Shown here in pieces: positions 10,795 to 18,836 of a DNA stretch of 64,000 nt. The stretch is from the NCBI RefSeq assembly GCF_002532045.1, contig NZ_NWTG01000004.1, forward strand, positions 62,001-126,000, read 5' to 3'. The translations under genes and the position numbers were made by a program. A model generated the notes under the pieces. The model was not told the origin of the DNA. It saw only the letters and a list, made by a program, of their open reading frames with translations, and did not search any database. This DNA is from Bradyrhizobium sp. C9. GTDB taxonomy: Bacteria; Pseudomonadota; Alphaproteobacteria; Rhizobiales; Xanthobacteraceae. Each line of letters opens with the position of its first letter. The first letter of the stretch is position 1.

Positions 10795-11682
10795 TCATGC
10801 CGCAAACAGATGGCTTGCGGCAAAATCGATGAAGGCGCGCAATCGCGTCGAGCCGTATCTGCCGGAGGGCCACAGCATCCAGAACGCGGCTTCGATCGTC
10901 TCTTGCGGCAGCACGATCTGCAACTGACCGGTTTCGAGCGCGTCGCGCATCAGGAAATCGGGCGCCCAGGCCAGTCCCAGGCCTGCAACCGCTGCCGCAC
11001 GGACCGCCTCGATGTTCGAGCAGATCACGTGGGGTGTTGCTTCCTCGATCGCGGCCTGCGCGCCGCTAGCCAGTTGCCACGCCTGCAGCACGTCGGTGTC
11101 GGGATGGCGGAAGCGGATCAGGCGATGCCCTGACAGCGCCGCGTGATCGGCGGGTTCGCCGCATTCGGCGAGGTAAGACGGCGCGGCGTAGACCGAGAGA
11201 CGGAATGGCGGCAGCCTGCGCGACATCAGGCCGGAATCGGGCAGGGCGCCGCTGCGGATCGCAAGATCAAAGCCCTCCGTCACCAGATCCCGGATGCGGT
11301 CGTCGAAATCCAGATCGAGCCGGATCTTCGGATGCGTTTGCGCGAAGGCCGCCAGATGCGGCGCGAGGAAGCGATAGCCGGCGGCGGGCAGGCTGATGCG
11401 CAGCAGGCCTTGCGGTTCGCTCGCCGACGCCGACAGCAGCGCGGTGGTCTCGCGCCAATCGTCCTGCAGCCGTCGTGCGCGGCCGAGCAGCAATTCGCCT
11501 TCGGGCGTCAGGCTGACCCGCCGCGTCGTTCGCGTGAACAGGCGCACGCCGAGCTGCGCTTCCAGCGTGGCGATCGCCTTTCCGGTGGCTGACGGCGACA
11601 GGCCGAGCCTTCTCGCTGCAGCCGCAAAGCTCAGCGTTTCGGCGACGGTGACGAAGGTGACGAGTGACGGCGGGTCTTCCAT
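10795..11682 (-). CDS. LysR-family transcriptional regulator
   Basis: A 295-residue LysR-type regulator. The N-terminal winged helix-turn-helix is clear (LSFAAAARRLGLSPSATGKAIATLEAQLGVRLFTR; residues about 15-50), followed by a LysR substrate-binding domain. It resembles the group that regulates adjacent, divergently transcribed oxidoreductase or metabolic genes. Here the divergent neighbour is the beta-propeller gene at 11792, 109 bases away, which is the likely target. The effector is unknown. Confidence 0.93.
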   Translation of the reverse strand: MEDPPSLVTFVTVAETLSFAAAARRLGLSPSATGKAIATLEAQLGVRLFTRTTRRVSLTPEGELLLGRARRLQDDWRETTALLSASASEPQGLLRISLPAAGYRFLAPHLAAFAQTHPKIRLDLDFDDRIRDLVTEGFDLAIRSGALPDSGLMSRRLPPFRLSVYAAPSYLAECGEPADHAALSGHRLIRFRHPDTDVLQAWQLASGAQAAIEEATPHVICSNIEAVRAAAVAGLGLAWAPDFLMRDALETGQLQIVLPQETIEAAFWMLWPSGRYGSTRLRAFIDFAASHLFAA

Positions 11683-11705
11683 GGCGGCAGATTAGCGAAT
11701 TCCGG

Positions 11706-11720
11706 TCGCGGATGTCGCGA
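11706..11720. promoter_or_regulatory. Possible LysR operator (tcgcg-N5-cgcga)
   Basis: A short inverted repeat, tcgcg gatgt cgcga, lies in the 109-base gap between the divergent LysR gene and the propeller gene. LysR proteins usually bind T-N11-A palindromes in such gaps. This one has a T-N13-A spacing and five-base arms, so support is weak. Confidence 0.25.
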
Positions 11721-11791
11721 GTTTCCGCCCGATGATCGGCGGCCCGCGACTTTCTATCCTCGGTTCAGTCGAACTCACCGAGGCGCGAACG

Positions 11792-12781
11792 ATGGCACGA
11801 GACATCCACACGGATCATGCAAGCTACCAATTGAGCGGATTTGTCGACGGCGTCTGGCATCCGGAGGACCTGGTCGAACTGCCGGGAACGTCGTGGGTCA
11901 TCGTCAGTTGCATGCGATCGGCAGACCATGCCGGCGGCCTGTTCAAGGTCGATACGGCGCAGCCGTCACACGCGACGGAGCTGCGCTGGGCGCCTGCCGC
12001 GCAGCAGGCGCGGCTCGGACCTCAAATCTTCGACCCGCACGGAATTGCCGCGCGGCGTCTCGCCGATGAGACGTTCGAACTGCTGGTGGTCGATCATGGC
12101 GGCGGCGAAGCCATCGACCGCCTGGTGATCGAGCTCGGCGAGGAGGGGCCCTTCGTTGCAACGGGCGAGCGCCTTGTGCAGCCGCCGCGGACGTCGGCGA
12201 ACGCGGTGGCGTATCTGCCGGATGGCGGCTTCGTCATGACCAGCATGTTCGATCCGACGGACCGCGAGTTCGTGTCGCGGTTTGCGCGCGCCGAGCCGAC
12301 CGGGCAGGTATGGCGTTGGTCACCGGCGAAGGGCTGGAGCCGGTTCGGCGATCGGCCGATGTCCGGCGCCAACGGCATCGCGGTGTCGCGCGATGGTTTC
12401 GTCATCGCCTGCGAATGGGCCGCGCGCCGCGTCTGGCGGCTCGACCGCGACGGCCGAGCGGTCGCAAGCGTCGAGACGGATTTCCTGCCCGACAATTTGC
12501 GCTGGACTGCAGACGGGCGGCTGCTGCTCGCGGGACAATCCACGCGGCCGGAGGTTCTGTTCGGTTGCGAAGCGCGCGGCGATCGCTGCCCGCTGGCCTT
12601 CAAGGTCGTGCGGCTCGATCCGACGAGCCTCGCGATCGAATCCCTGATCGCGATCGACGAGGCTGGCGCGAAGGCCGAGGGCTTCGGCGGCGCGACGGGG
12701 GCGATGCAGGTTGGCGAGCAGATCTGGGTCGGCAGCTTCACCGGTCAGCGGATCGGAATATTCAGCCCCTCGTCAGCGTAA
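11792..12781 (+). CDS. SMP-30/gluconolactonase-like beta-propeller protein
   Basis: A 329-residue protein without an obvious signal peptide. Repeated strand motifs (LPDGGFVMTS, SRDGFVIACE, VWRLDRDG, TADGRLLLAG) and the DNLRW segment point to a six-bladed SMP-30/strictosidine-synthase-like propeller, a fold used by lactonases and related metal-dependent hydrolases. The start chosen is the ATG of MARDIHTD; an upstream in-frame ATG at 11732 lies within the LysR promoter gap. Its end overlaps the 3' end of mazG by nine bases on the other strand. The substrate is unknown. Confidence 0.75.
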   Translation: MARDIHTDHASYQLSGFVDGVWHPEDLVELPGTSWVIVSCMRSADHAGGLFKVDTAQPSHATELRWAPAAQQARLGPQIFDPHGIAARRLADETFELLVVDHGGGEAIDRLVIELGEEGPFVATGERLVQPPRTSANAVAYLPDGGFVMTSMFDPTDREFVSRFARAEPTGQVWRWSPAKGWSRFGDRPMSGANGIAVSRDGFVIACEWAARRVWRLDRDGRAVASVETDFLPDNLRWTADGRLLLAGQSTRPEVLFGCEARGDRCPLAFKVVRLDPTSLAIESLIAIDEAGAKAEGFGGATGAMQVGEQIWVGSFTGQRIGIFSPSSA

Positions 12782-13612
12782 GGGCGCGCCGACCGGCGTC
12801 GCCGCAGATTTGGCCTCGTTCCACAGCGCGTCCATCTCATCGAGCGTTGCGCCGTCGAGCGAGCGGCCCTTCGCGGCCAGCGCCTGCTCGATATAGGCAA
12901 ACCGCCGCTCGAACTTGGTGTTGGTCGCGCGCAGCGCGGTTTCCGGATCGGCGTCGACATGGCGGGCGAGGTTGACCAGTGCGAACATCAGGTCGCCGGT
13001 CTCTTCCGCAATCTCCGCTTTGTCGTTGCGGTCGAGCGCGGCCTCGATCTCGTCGGCCTCCTCGCGGATCTTGGCGAGCACGGCGCGCGGGTCGTTCCAG
13101 TCGAAGCCGACCGTGGATGCCTTGCGCTGCAACTCCATCGCCCGGGTCAGGGCAGGGAGGCCGGCCTTCACGCTGGCCAGCAGGGATTTGTGTGCGGTCT
13201 CCTCCGGCGGGCGCCGCGCGGCGCGCTCGGCCTTCTCCTCGGCCTTGATCCGCTCCCAGGCGCTCTTGACGCCCGCGGGCTGGATGTTGCCGTCCTTGTC
13301 GGCAAAGACATGCGGATGACGGCGGATCATCTTCTTCGTGATCGCCTCGACCACGTCGCCGAACGCAAAGGCGTTCTGCTCCTCGGCCATCCTTGCGTGA
13401 TAGACCACCTGCAGCAGGAGGTCGCCGAGCTCCTCGCGCAAATCCTCGAAATCGCCGCGGGCGATCGCATCCGCGACCTCATAGGCCTCTTCGATCGTGT
13501 AAGGCACGATGGTCTCGAAATTCTGCACGAGGTCCCACGGGCAGCCGGTCACCGGCGTGCGCAGCGCGGCCATGATCTCGATCAGGCGGGAAATGTCGCG
13601 GGAAGGGGTCAT
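12773..13612 (-). CDS. mazG: Nucleoside triphosphate pyrophosphohydrolase MazG
   Basis: A 279-residue all-alpha NTP pyrophosphatase that cleans the nucleotide pool. It shows two MazG domains: the N-terminal one with [26 protein letters not shown] and [19 protein letters not shown], the C-terminal one with [10 protein letters not shown] and [16 protein letters not shown]. Both have the ExxE/ExxD metal-binding pattern. In many alphaproteobacteria mazG lies directly after hflX; here four genes separate them. It is divergent from queC. Confidence 0.95.
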   Translation of the reverse strand: MTPSRDISRLIEIMAALRTPVTGCPWDLVQNFETIVPYTIEEAYEVADAIARGDFEDLREELGDLLLQVVYHARMAEEQNAFAFGDVVEAITKKMIRRHPHVFADKDGNIQPAGVKSAWERIKAEEKAERAARRPPEETAHKSLLASVKAGLPALTRAMELQRKASTVGFDWNDPRAVLAKIREEADEIEAALDRNDKAEIAEETGDLMFALVNLARHVDADPETALRATNTKFERRFAYIEQALAAKGRSLDGATLDEMDALWNEAKSAATPVGAPLR

Positions 13613-13627
13613 GGAACACCGGCATCA

Positions 13628-13662
13628 GGGAGGTCCTGGCTTTATGCCAAAACACCCCTCCC
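13628..13662 (+). promoter_or_regulatory. Nested hairpin in the queC upstream region
   Basis: An outer stem gggagg/cctccc encloses an inner stem tggc-tttat-gcca, about 80 bases before the queC start, followed by an A-rich stretch (cagcaaaacacg). It could be a leader structure. I cannot match it to a known preQ1 riboswitch class by eye. Confidence 0.25.
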
Positions 13663-13740
13663 GATCCCAGCAAAACACGCCGGAAACACGGCACTGTCCA
13701 CGGATTGGCCGCGGCGCCGTCAGGTGCTAAATCGCCTCAC

Positions 13741-14460
13741 ATGACCGATCAGAACAATTCCGACACCGCGCTGGTGCTGTTTTCCGGCGGCCAGGATTCC
13801 ACCACCTGTCTGGCCTGGGCGTTGGACCGCTTCGCGCGCGTCGAGATGCTCGGCTTCACCTACGGCCAGCGTCATGCGATCGAGCTCGATTGCCGCGACC
13901 GCCTGCTGGACGGCATCCGGGCGCTGCGGCCGGATTGGGCAGCAAAGCTAGGCGACAGCCACACGCTCGCGATCCCGACGCTGTCGGAGATATCCGATAC
14001 CGCGCTGACCCGCGACGTCGCCATCGAAATGGGCGCGGACGGATTGCCGAACACCTTCGTGCCCGGCCGCAACCTCGTGTTCCTCACCTTCGCCGGCGCA
14101 CTGGCCTATCGGCGCGGCATCCGCCACATCATCGGCGGCATGTGCGAGACCGACTATTCCGGCTATCCGGATTGCCGCGACGAGACCATCAAGGCGTTGC
14201 AATCCGCGCTCAGCCTCGGCATGGCGAGGGACTTCGAGCTGCACACGCCGCTGATGTGGCTCGACAAGGCCGCCACCTGGCGGCTCGCGCACCAGCTCGG
14301 CGGGGCAGGGCTGGTCGATCTGATCCGCGAGCACTCGCACACCTGCTATCTCGGCGAACGCGGCGCGCAGCACGATTGGGGCTATGGCTGCGGCGAATGC
14401 CCGGCCTGCAGCCTGCGGGCCAAGGGCTGGCGGGAGTATGTCGCGCAGGATGGCCCGTAA
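13741..14460 (+). CDS. queC: 7-cyano-7-deazaguanine synthase QueC
   Basis: A 239-residue ATP-dependent enzyme that converts 7-carboxy-7-deazaguanine to preQ0 in queuosine biosynthesis. It has the PP-loop ATP motif ([10 protein letters not shown], near residues 13-22) and a C-terminal zinc-binding cysteine cluster (CYLGERG ... [12 protein letters not shown]). The start chosen is MTDQNNSD, immediately before the conserved LVLFSGG strand. No other queuosine gene is in the window. Confidence 0.96.
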   Translation: MTDQNNSDTALVLFSGGQDSTTCLAWALDRFARVEMLGFTYGQRHAIELDCRDRLLDGIRALRPDWAAKLGDSHTLAIPTLSEISDTALTRDVAIEMGADGLPNTFVPGRNLVFLTFAGALAYRRGIRHIIGGMCETDYSGYPDCRDETIKALQSALSLGMARDFELHTPLMWLDKAATWRLAHQLGGAGLVDLIREHSHTCYLGERGAQHDWGYGCGECPACSLRAKGWREYVAQDGP

Positions 14461-14800
14461 CCGTGGGCGGATCGCCGCCCGCCGCTGCCAAAATATCGAA
14501 AACAACCCCATGCACAGTAGCCGGCGGCTGCCGGCGTTCGACACGGCAACTTGACACGTCGGGCAACTCAGCGGTAATCTTCTATTATTCCGAAATTGTG
14601 CGGGTGCGGCTTGATCGCAAACCCGTCGTCATCGTCGTCCCGGCGAAGGCCGGGACCCATAACCACGAATGGTTATTGTTGAGCGATGGTGGAACGACGA
14701 GTCGTGTTCACAAAATATCCGCCGCGGAGTATGGGTCCCGGCCTTCGCCGGGACGACAGCTGTGAATGCGGCGCTATCTGGTGCTACGGCGGAAGTGCCG
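14461..14800. other. queC / nitrile hydratase intergenic region holding a palindromic repeat
   Basis: This 340-base region between the convergent queC and nitrile hydratase accessory genes has no coding signal. Its right half is occupied by the composite palindromic repeat at 14633-14760. The left half is unremarkable apart from an AT-rich patch (ggtaatcttctattattccg). Confidence 0.6.
14633..14760. repeat. Composite palindromic dispersed repeat
   Basis: Two copies of a self-complementary hairpin (gtcccggc-gaag-gccgggac at 14637-14656 and gtcccggc-cttc-gccgggac at 14735-14754) sit in inverted orientation, each next to accca/tgggt, so the whole 120-base unit can also fold on itself. It lies between convergent genes. 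I recall this type of sequence as highly repeated in Bradyrhizobium and Rhodopseudomonas intergenic DNA. It contains no gene. Confidence 0.85.
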
Positions 14801-15178
14801 CTACCCGAAATCCTTAGCCGTCAGCACGATCGGCTGGCCGTGCGGGGTGCGGTCGGCGGCGTGGTCCCAGGCGTCGCGGTAGCGGTGCAGCGTCTCGGGT
14901 GTCGTGACGCCCTTGGCGGCGACGAGGTGCTCGAGCGTCGCGAGCCAATGCTGGTAATAGGTCTCGCCGGTGTCGGGATCGCCGGCCGCCTGCGCGCGCT
15001 TGATCTGGTCGGCGAGGGCGGCGGCCCATTCGGGCCAGGTGAACACGCCGCGGTCATGCAGCGTCAACGCCATGGCGAAGGCCTGCGCCTCCCACGGCGC
15101 GCGGAACACCGGGCCGTCCTGATCGCGGGGAATGCTGGACACGGCGCTGGTAGCGCGCGCGGCGGCGACGGCATCCAT
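14801..15178 (-). CDS. Nitrile hydratase accessory protein
   Basis: A 125-residue protein of the nitrile hydratase activator/accessory family, which resembles the N-terminal half of the beta subunit (PRDQDGPVFRAPWEAQAFAMALTLHDRGVFTWPEWA; then ETYYQHWLATLEHL). In cobalt enzymes such proteins mediate cobalt insertion by subunit exchange. Its ATG overlaps the beta-subunit stop by one base (TGATG), so it is translationally coupled as the third gene of the operon. The much longer open frame upstream is the beta gene read in another frame. Confidence 0.88.
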   Translation of the reverse strand: MDAVAAARATSAVSSIPRDQDGPVFRAPWEAQAFAMALTLHDRGVFTWPEWAAALADQIKRAQAAGDPDTGETYYQHWLATLEHLVAAKGVTTPETLHRYRDAWDHAADRTPHGQPIVLTAKDFG

Positions 15179-15837
15179 CAGACGGCCTCCAGATACGGCT
15201 CGAACGCGTCGATCGAGACCTTGATGGTCGGATCGGAATCCGGTCCCCACAGCTCGCGTCCATCGAACACGACGGTGTACAGCCATTGCGGATGCTCGCC
15301 GGCATCGTTGGCGACCGTATCGGGAAACACGTGACAGCCGTGATCGCGCTCGACCACCCCGACGTGCCCGCGCACGTAGCGCGGCAGCCGCGTATGCGTG
15401 ACGGGATGGATGTTCTTCGCCCGCACCCGATCGCCGGCCTTGAATTTCGCCGGCGCCGGGGCGGGGCGGCCGAACTTGCCGCGCACCATGATGCGCTCGA
15501 CGTCGGGAATCGAGAACTTGCCGTGCTTGAGCGATTTCGCCGGCGCGACGGCATGACCGGCCGCGACGTCGTCCTTGGAGATATAGCCCTTGTCGAGCAG
15601 CAGGGCTTCCAGCCCGAGCAGCCATTTCCTGTAATAGGAGCTCGACAGATAGACCTGCGGGGGCAGGGTCTCGCGATAGAAGCGCGATGCGTCGATGTTG
15701 AAGGCGCCGGCCGCACCCATCGCGCGGACCATCGCGAGCACCCGCGATTCCCATTCCTGGTGGAACATCGGCTCGTTCGGCTCGGGCTCGACCTTGCCGA
15801 ACCCGTCCATGCCGCCCATGTCGTGGACGCCGTTCAC
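15178..15837 (-). CDS. nthB: Nitrile hydratase subunit beta
   Basis: A 219-residue beta subunit. It starts with GTG ([14 protein letters not shown]), overlapping the alpha-subunit stop as GTGA. The typical N-terminal motif VHDMGGM, the middle block [19 protein letters not shown] and the C-terminal SH3-like domain ([26 protein letters not shown] ... [12 protein letters not shown]) are present. With alpha it forms the enzyme that hydrates nitriles to amides. No amidase gene lies next to the operon in this window. Confidence 0.95.
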   Translation of the reverse strand: MNGVHDMGGMDGFGKVEPEPNEPMFHQEWESRVLAMVRAMGAAGAFNIDASRFYRETLPPQVYLSSSYYRKWLLGLEALLLDKGYISKDDVAAGHAVAPAKSLKHGKFSIPDVERIMVRGKFGRPAPAPAKFKAGDRVRAKNIHPVTHTRLPRYVRGHVGVVERDHGCHVFPDTVANDAGEHPQWLYTVVFDGRELWGPDSDPTIKVSIDAFEPYLEAV

Positions 15838-16463
15838 GACGGTGCTCCCGGAGTTTTGGGGAAGCCGGTGCCGATCATGGAATCGCGCGTCACGAGTTCG
15901 GCGAGCTGCTCTTCGCTCCAGCCCTCGGTGCCTGCGGGCCGCATCGGCAGCACCAGGAAGCGTGTTTCGGCCGTCGAGTCCCAGACCCGGATTTCCGTCT
16001 CCTTCGGCAGGCTGACGCCGAAATCGGCCAGCACGCCGCGCGGATCCTTGACCGCGCGCGAGCGATACGGCGAGGCCTTGTACCAGACCGGCGGCAGGCC
16101 GAGCATCTCCCAAGGGTAACAGGAGCACAAAGTGCAGACGACCATGTTGTGTCGGCCGGGCGTATTCTCGATCGCGACCAGATGGTCGCCGACCCGGCTG
16201 ACATGGCCGAGGGTGCCGACCGCCTTGCTGGCGTCCTCGAGCAGCGCCTTCTTGAAGGCGGGATCGGTCCAGGCCTTGGCGACGACCCGCGCGCCGTTAT
16301 GCGGGCCGATCTTCGTCTCATAGGCCTGCACGATGGCGTCGAGCGCCGCAGCCTCGACGTAGCCTTTTTCGGTCAGGATCGATTCCAGCGCGCGCACGCG
16401 CAGCTCGGTCTCCGACAGTTCGGAATGGTCGTGATCGTGGTGGTGATGATCATGTTCGCTCAT
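15834..16463 (-). CDS. nthA: Nitrile hydratase subunit alpha, cobalt type
   Basis: A 209-residue catalytic subunit. The metal-binding claw is C110-T111-L112-C113-S114-C115; Thr at the second position is characteristic of cobalt rather than iron enzymes, and two of the cysteines become oxidised in the mature site. The N terminus is a histidine/aspartate-rich stretch ([10 protein letters not shown], residues 4-13), which may bind metal. The rest ([37 protein letters not shown]) matches the family. It is the first gene of an alpha-beta-accessory operon and is divergent from a crotonase gene. Confidence 0.96.
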   Translation of the reverse strand: MSEHDHHHHDHDHSELSETELRVRALESILTEKGYVEAAALDAIVQAYETKIGPHNGARVVAKAWTDPAFKKALLEDASKAVGTLGHVSRVGDHLVAIENTPGRHNMVVCTLCSCYPWEMLGLPPVWYKASPYRSRAVKDPRGVLADFGVSLPKETEIRVWDSTAETRFLVLPMRPAGTEGWSEEQLAELVTRDSMIGTGFPKTPGAPS

Positions 16464-16537
16464 GCCTACAGAATAGGCGAAATCGCCGTGCTATGTCGAG
16501 GCAAGCAGTACACAACAATGCGAGCTGGGAGGTATGC

Positions 16538-17344
16538 GTGGTTGACGATGTGACGATCGAGAAGGGCCTCGGACCTGAGGGCCGCATCGCGGTGGTGCGG
16601 TTCGACCGCGGCGACGGTATCAACGCGCTGTCGCCGGCGGCGCTGCGGCAATTGACCGATGCGGCGCGCAGTTTCGAGGACGATAGCGAGACCTCGGTGG
16701 TGGTGCTGACCGGCGGCGCCAAATCGTTCAGCGCCGGCTTTGACCTCAAGGATGCCGAGGGCCGTTCGCGCCAGACCATGGATATGGGCACGCTGCGCCG
16801 CCACCTGAAGCTCGGGCCGCGGCTGACGCGCGCCTGGCAGGAGATGGAACAGGTCACGATCGGCGCGATCGAGGGGTTCTGCGTCGGCGGCGGCGTGGCG
16901 CTCGCGGTCGCGCTGGACTTTCGGGTCATGGCGCGCGATGCGCATCTGCGCGTGCCGGAGATCGCGCTCGGCATGAACATGAGCTGGCAGAGCGTGCCAC
17001 GCATGCTGCATCTGATGGGACCGGCGCGCACCAAGCAGGCCGTGATCCTGGCCGACGACCGGATCTCGGCCGACGAGGCTTACGAATGGGGCCTGGTGGA
17101 GCAGGTGACCGATCCGGGCAAATCCTATGACGCTGCGATGGCGCTCGCGGCCAAGGTCGCCGCCCAGCCGCCGATTTCGGTGGCGATGACCAAGCTGACC
17201 GTCAACCGGCTGGCGCATGCGCTCGACGATCTCGCCAGCCACATGGATCTCGACCAGTTCGCGCTGGCGAGTCTGACCGAGGATCACAAGGAGGGCGTCG
17301 CGGCCTTCCTCGGACGGCGCAAGCCGCGCTTCAGGGGACGCTGA
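16538..17344 (+). CDS. Enoyl-CoA hydratase/isomerase family protein
   Basis: A crotonase-fold protein of 268 residues. I chose the GTG start because gggagg lies five bases upstream; an ATG at 16493 would add 15 residues. Family signals are the oxyanion-hole segments (SFSAGFDLKDAE; GFCVGGGVALAVALDFRVMA) and the VPEIALG block. One of the two glutamates used by classical enoyl-CoA hydratase is not evident (GGGVA where GGGCE is typical), so the reaction may be isomerisation or another crotonase chemistry. It faces away from the nitrile hydratase operon and converges with the DUF763 gene. Confidence 0.85.
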   Translation: MVDDVTIEKGLGPEGRIAVVRFDRGDGINALSPAALRQLTDAARSFEDDSETSVVVLTGGAKSFSAGFDLKDAEGRSRQTMDMGTLRRHLKLGPRLTRAWQEMEQVTIGAIEGFCVGGGVALAVALDFRVMARDAHLRVPEIALGMNMSWQSVPRMLHLMGPARTKQAVILADDRISADEAYEWGLVEQVTDPGKSYDAAMALAAKVAAQPPISVAMTKLTVNRLAHALDDLASHMDLDQFALASLTEDHKEGVAAFLGRRKPRFRGR

Positions 17345-17353
17345 CCGGTACGC

Positions 17354-18601
17354 CTAGCGTTTGGTGATGCGGTCGCGCGTGGCGAGGTCGGCCTCCCAAC
17401 CGAACACCGAGCGGCCGTCAAGCGCCGGCGAACGCGCGCGCTCATTGGCGACGAAGGCATCGAACGACGGGCCGGTTGCGGTCAGCTCCAGCCTGCGGGC
17501 CTGGTCATCCAGCCGCTTCAGTGCCTGCAACTCCTCATCGCGGCCGAGCTTGGCCTGCCGCACCGCCGATTTCAGCACGCCGATGGTCTCGTCATAGACC
17601 TTGATCGGCACCGGGAACGGATGACGGTCCTTGCCGCCATGCGCGAGCGAGAAGCGCGCCGGATCGCGGAAACGGTACGGCGTGCCGTGGACGACCTCGG
17701 CGACCATGGCGAGCGACTCCACGGTGCGGGCACCGACGCCGGGCGTAAGGAGCAGTTCGGGGAAATCCAGCGGCCCGCGTTCCGCGGCGGCGGCGAGGGT
17801 GCCGTGCAGGCGGCGGATGAAGACATCGCTCGAGCGCACGTCGTGATGAGCGGGCATGATCAGGTGCAGGAGATCGCCCTGCGCCTCCACATTCTCGGTC
17901 AGCTCGGCATATTTATGCGCGATGCCATCGGGACCGAGCGCGGCAAGCAGATCGAGCTGCGCCTGGCGCGAGGCGTCGGCACGGTGATCGGTGAGATTGA
18001 CGATCTCGCCCTGCGACGGACCGTCGATCGCGCTGTGCGGTTCGTCGACGAAGCTGCGCAGCCCTTCGGAATGCCAGTGGTAGCGTCGCGCCTGCCGCTT
18101 GTGATCGTTCATGCCTTGCTGGACCACGGTCCATTTGCCGTCCGCGGTGACGAAGAAGCCATGCAGGTAGAGCTCGAAGCCGTCCTGCACCGCGGCGCTG
18201 TCGACCTTGGCGACCAGACGGCTGGCGCGGGTGAGGGCGACGCCGTCGAAGCCGGTTCGCTCGCCCAGCGCCGTCAACTCGTCCGGCGTGCGCCGCGAAT
18301 GCTTGCCGCGGCCGCCGCAGACATAGATGCCGAGCTCGTCCTGCAGCGGCGCAAGCCCGCGCTTGAGCGCCCCGATGACGCTCGTGGTGATACCCGACGA
18401 ATGCCAGTCCATGCCCATCACGGCGCCGAACGACTGGAACCAGAACGGATGCGAGAGCCGCTGCAGGAACGCGTCGCGGCCGTAATGATGGACCACGGCC
18501 TGCGTGATGATCGCGCCCAGCGTCGCCATGCGCGCCGCCAGCCACGGCGGCACGCGCCCACCATGGAGCGGGAGATCAGCGCTGCCGGTACGTCGGGCCA
18601 T
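17354..18601 (-). CDS. DUF763 domain protein
   Basis: A 415-residue protein of the DUF763 family, also found in archaea, with no established function that I know of. It begins MARRTGSADLPLHGGRVPPWLA and has conserved blocks [24 protein letters not shown] and HGFFVTADGKWTVVQQGM. Residues about 272-300 (LLLTPGVGARTVESLAMVAEVVHG) resemble a helix-hairpin-helix DNA-binding motif. The longer upstream frame lacks family similarity, so the start is placed at MARRTG. It converges with the crotonase gene, with a nine-base gap. Confidence 0.8.
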   Translation of the reverse strand: MARRTGSADLPLHGGRVPPWLAARMATLGAIITQAVVHHYGRDAFLQRLSHPFWFQSFGAVMGMDWHSSGITTSVIGALKRGLAPLQDELGIYVCGGRGKHSRRTPDELTALGERTGFDGVALTRASRLVAKVDSAAVQDGFELYLHGFFVTADGKWTVVQQGMNDHKRQARRYHWHSEGLRSFVDEPHSAIDGPSQGEIVNLTDHRADASRQAQLDLLAALGPDGIAHKYAELTENVEAQGDLLHLIMPAHHDVRSSDVFIRRLHGTLAAAAERGPLDFPELLLTPGVGARTVESLAMVAEVVHGTPYRFRDPARFSLAHGGKDRHPFPVPIKVYDETIGVLKSAVRQAKLGRDEELQALKRLDDQARRLELTATGPSFDAFVANERARSPALDGRSVFGWEADLATRDRITKR

Positions 18602-18836
18602 CGGTCTCCAAGCCTCGAACTGGTGTCGTTGAGTCGGGCGCAGACTATCAGGCAAAGCCTTCGGGGGCTGTTGAATCTCCGCATAAGACCGCCCCACAGA
18701 ACGGATTTCCTTAGCGTTTTCTTGAAAGTTTCCCTTCATAAAAAAGCGCGAAATCCTCCATAAGAGTGTCGTAACGGGGTGGTTCCCCGCCATCGGATTG
18801 TCGCGCCTTCTGGAAAATCTCGGAAAACCCGAAATC

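Noticed and set aside
13705-13740. Upstream in-frame start for queC adding 12 residues
   Set aside because: The extension is not part of the family and MTDQNN lies directly before the conserved first strand.
15178-16128. Longer beta-subunit start for nitrile hydratase (316 residues)
   Set aside because: The extra N terminus is the alpha gene read in another frame; family beta subunits start at VHDMGGM, and the GTGA overlap explains the true start.
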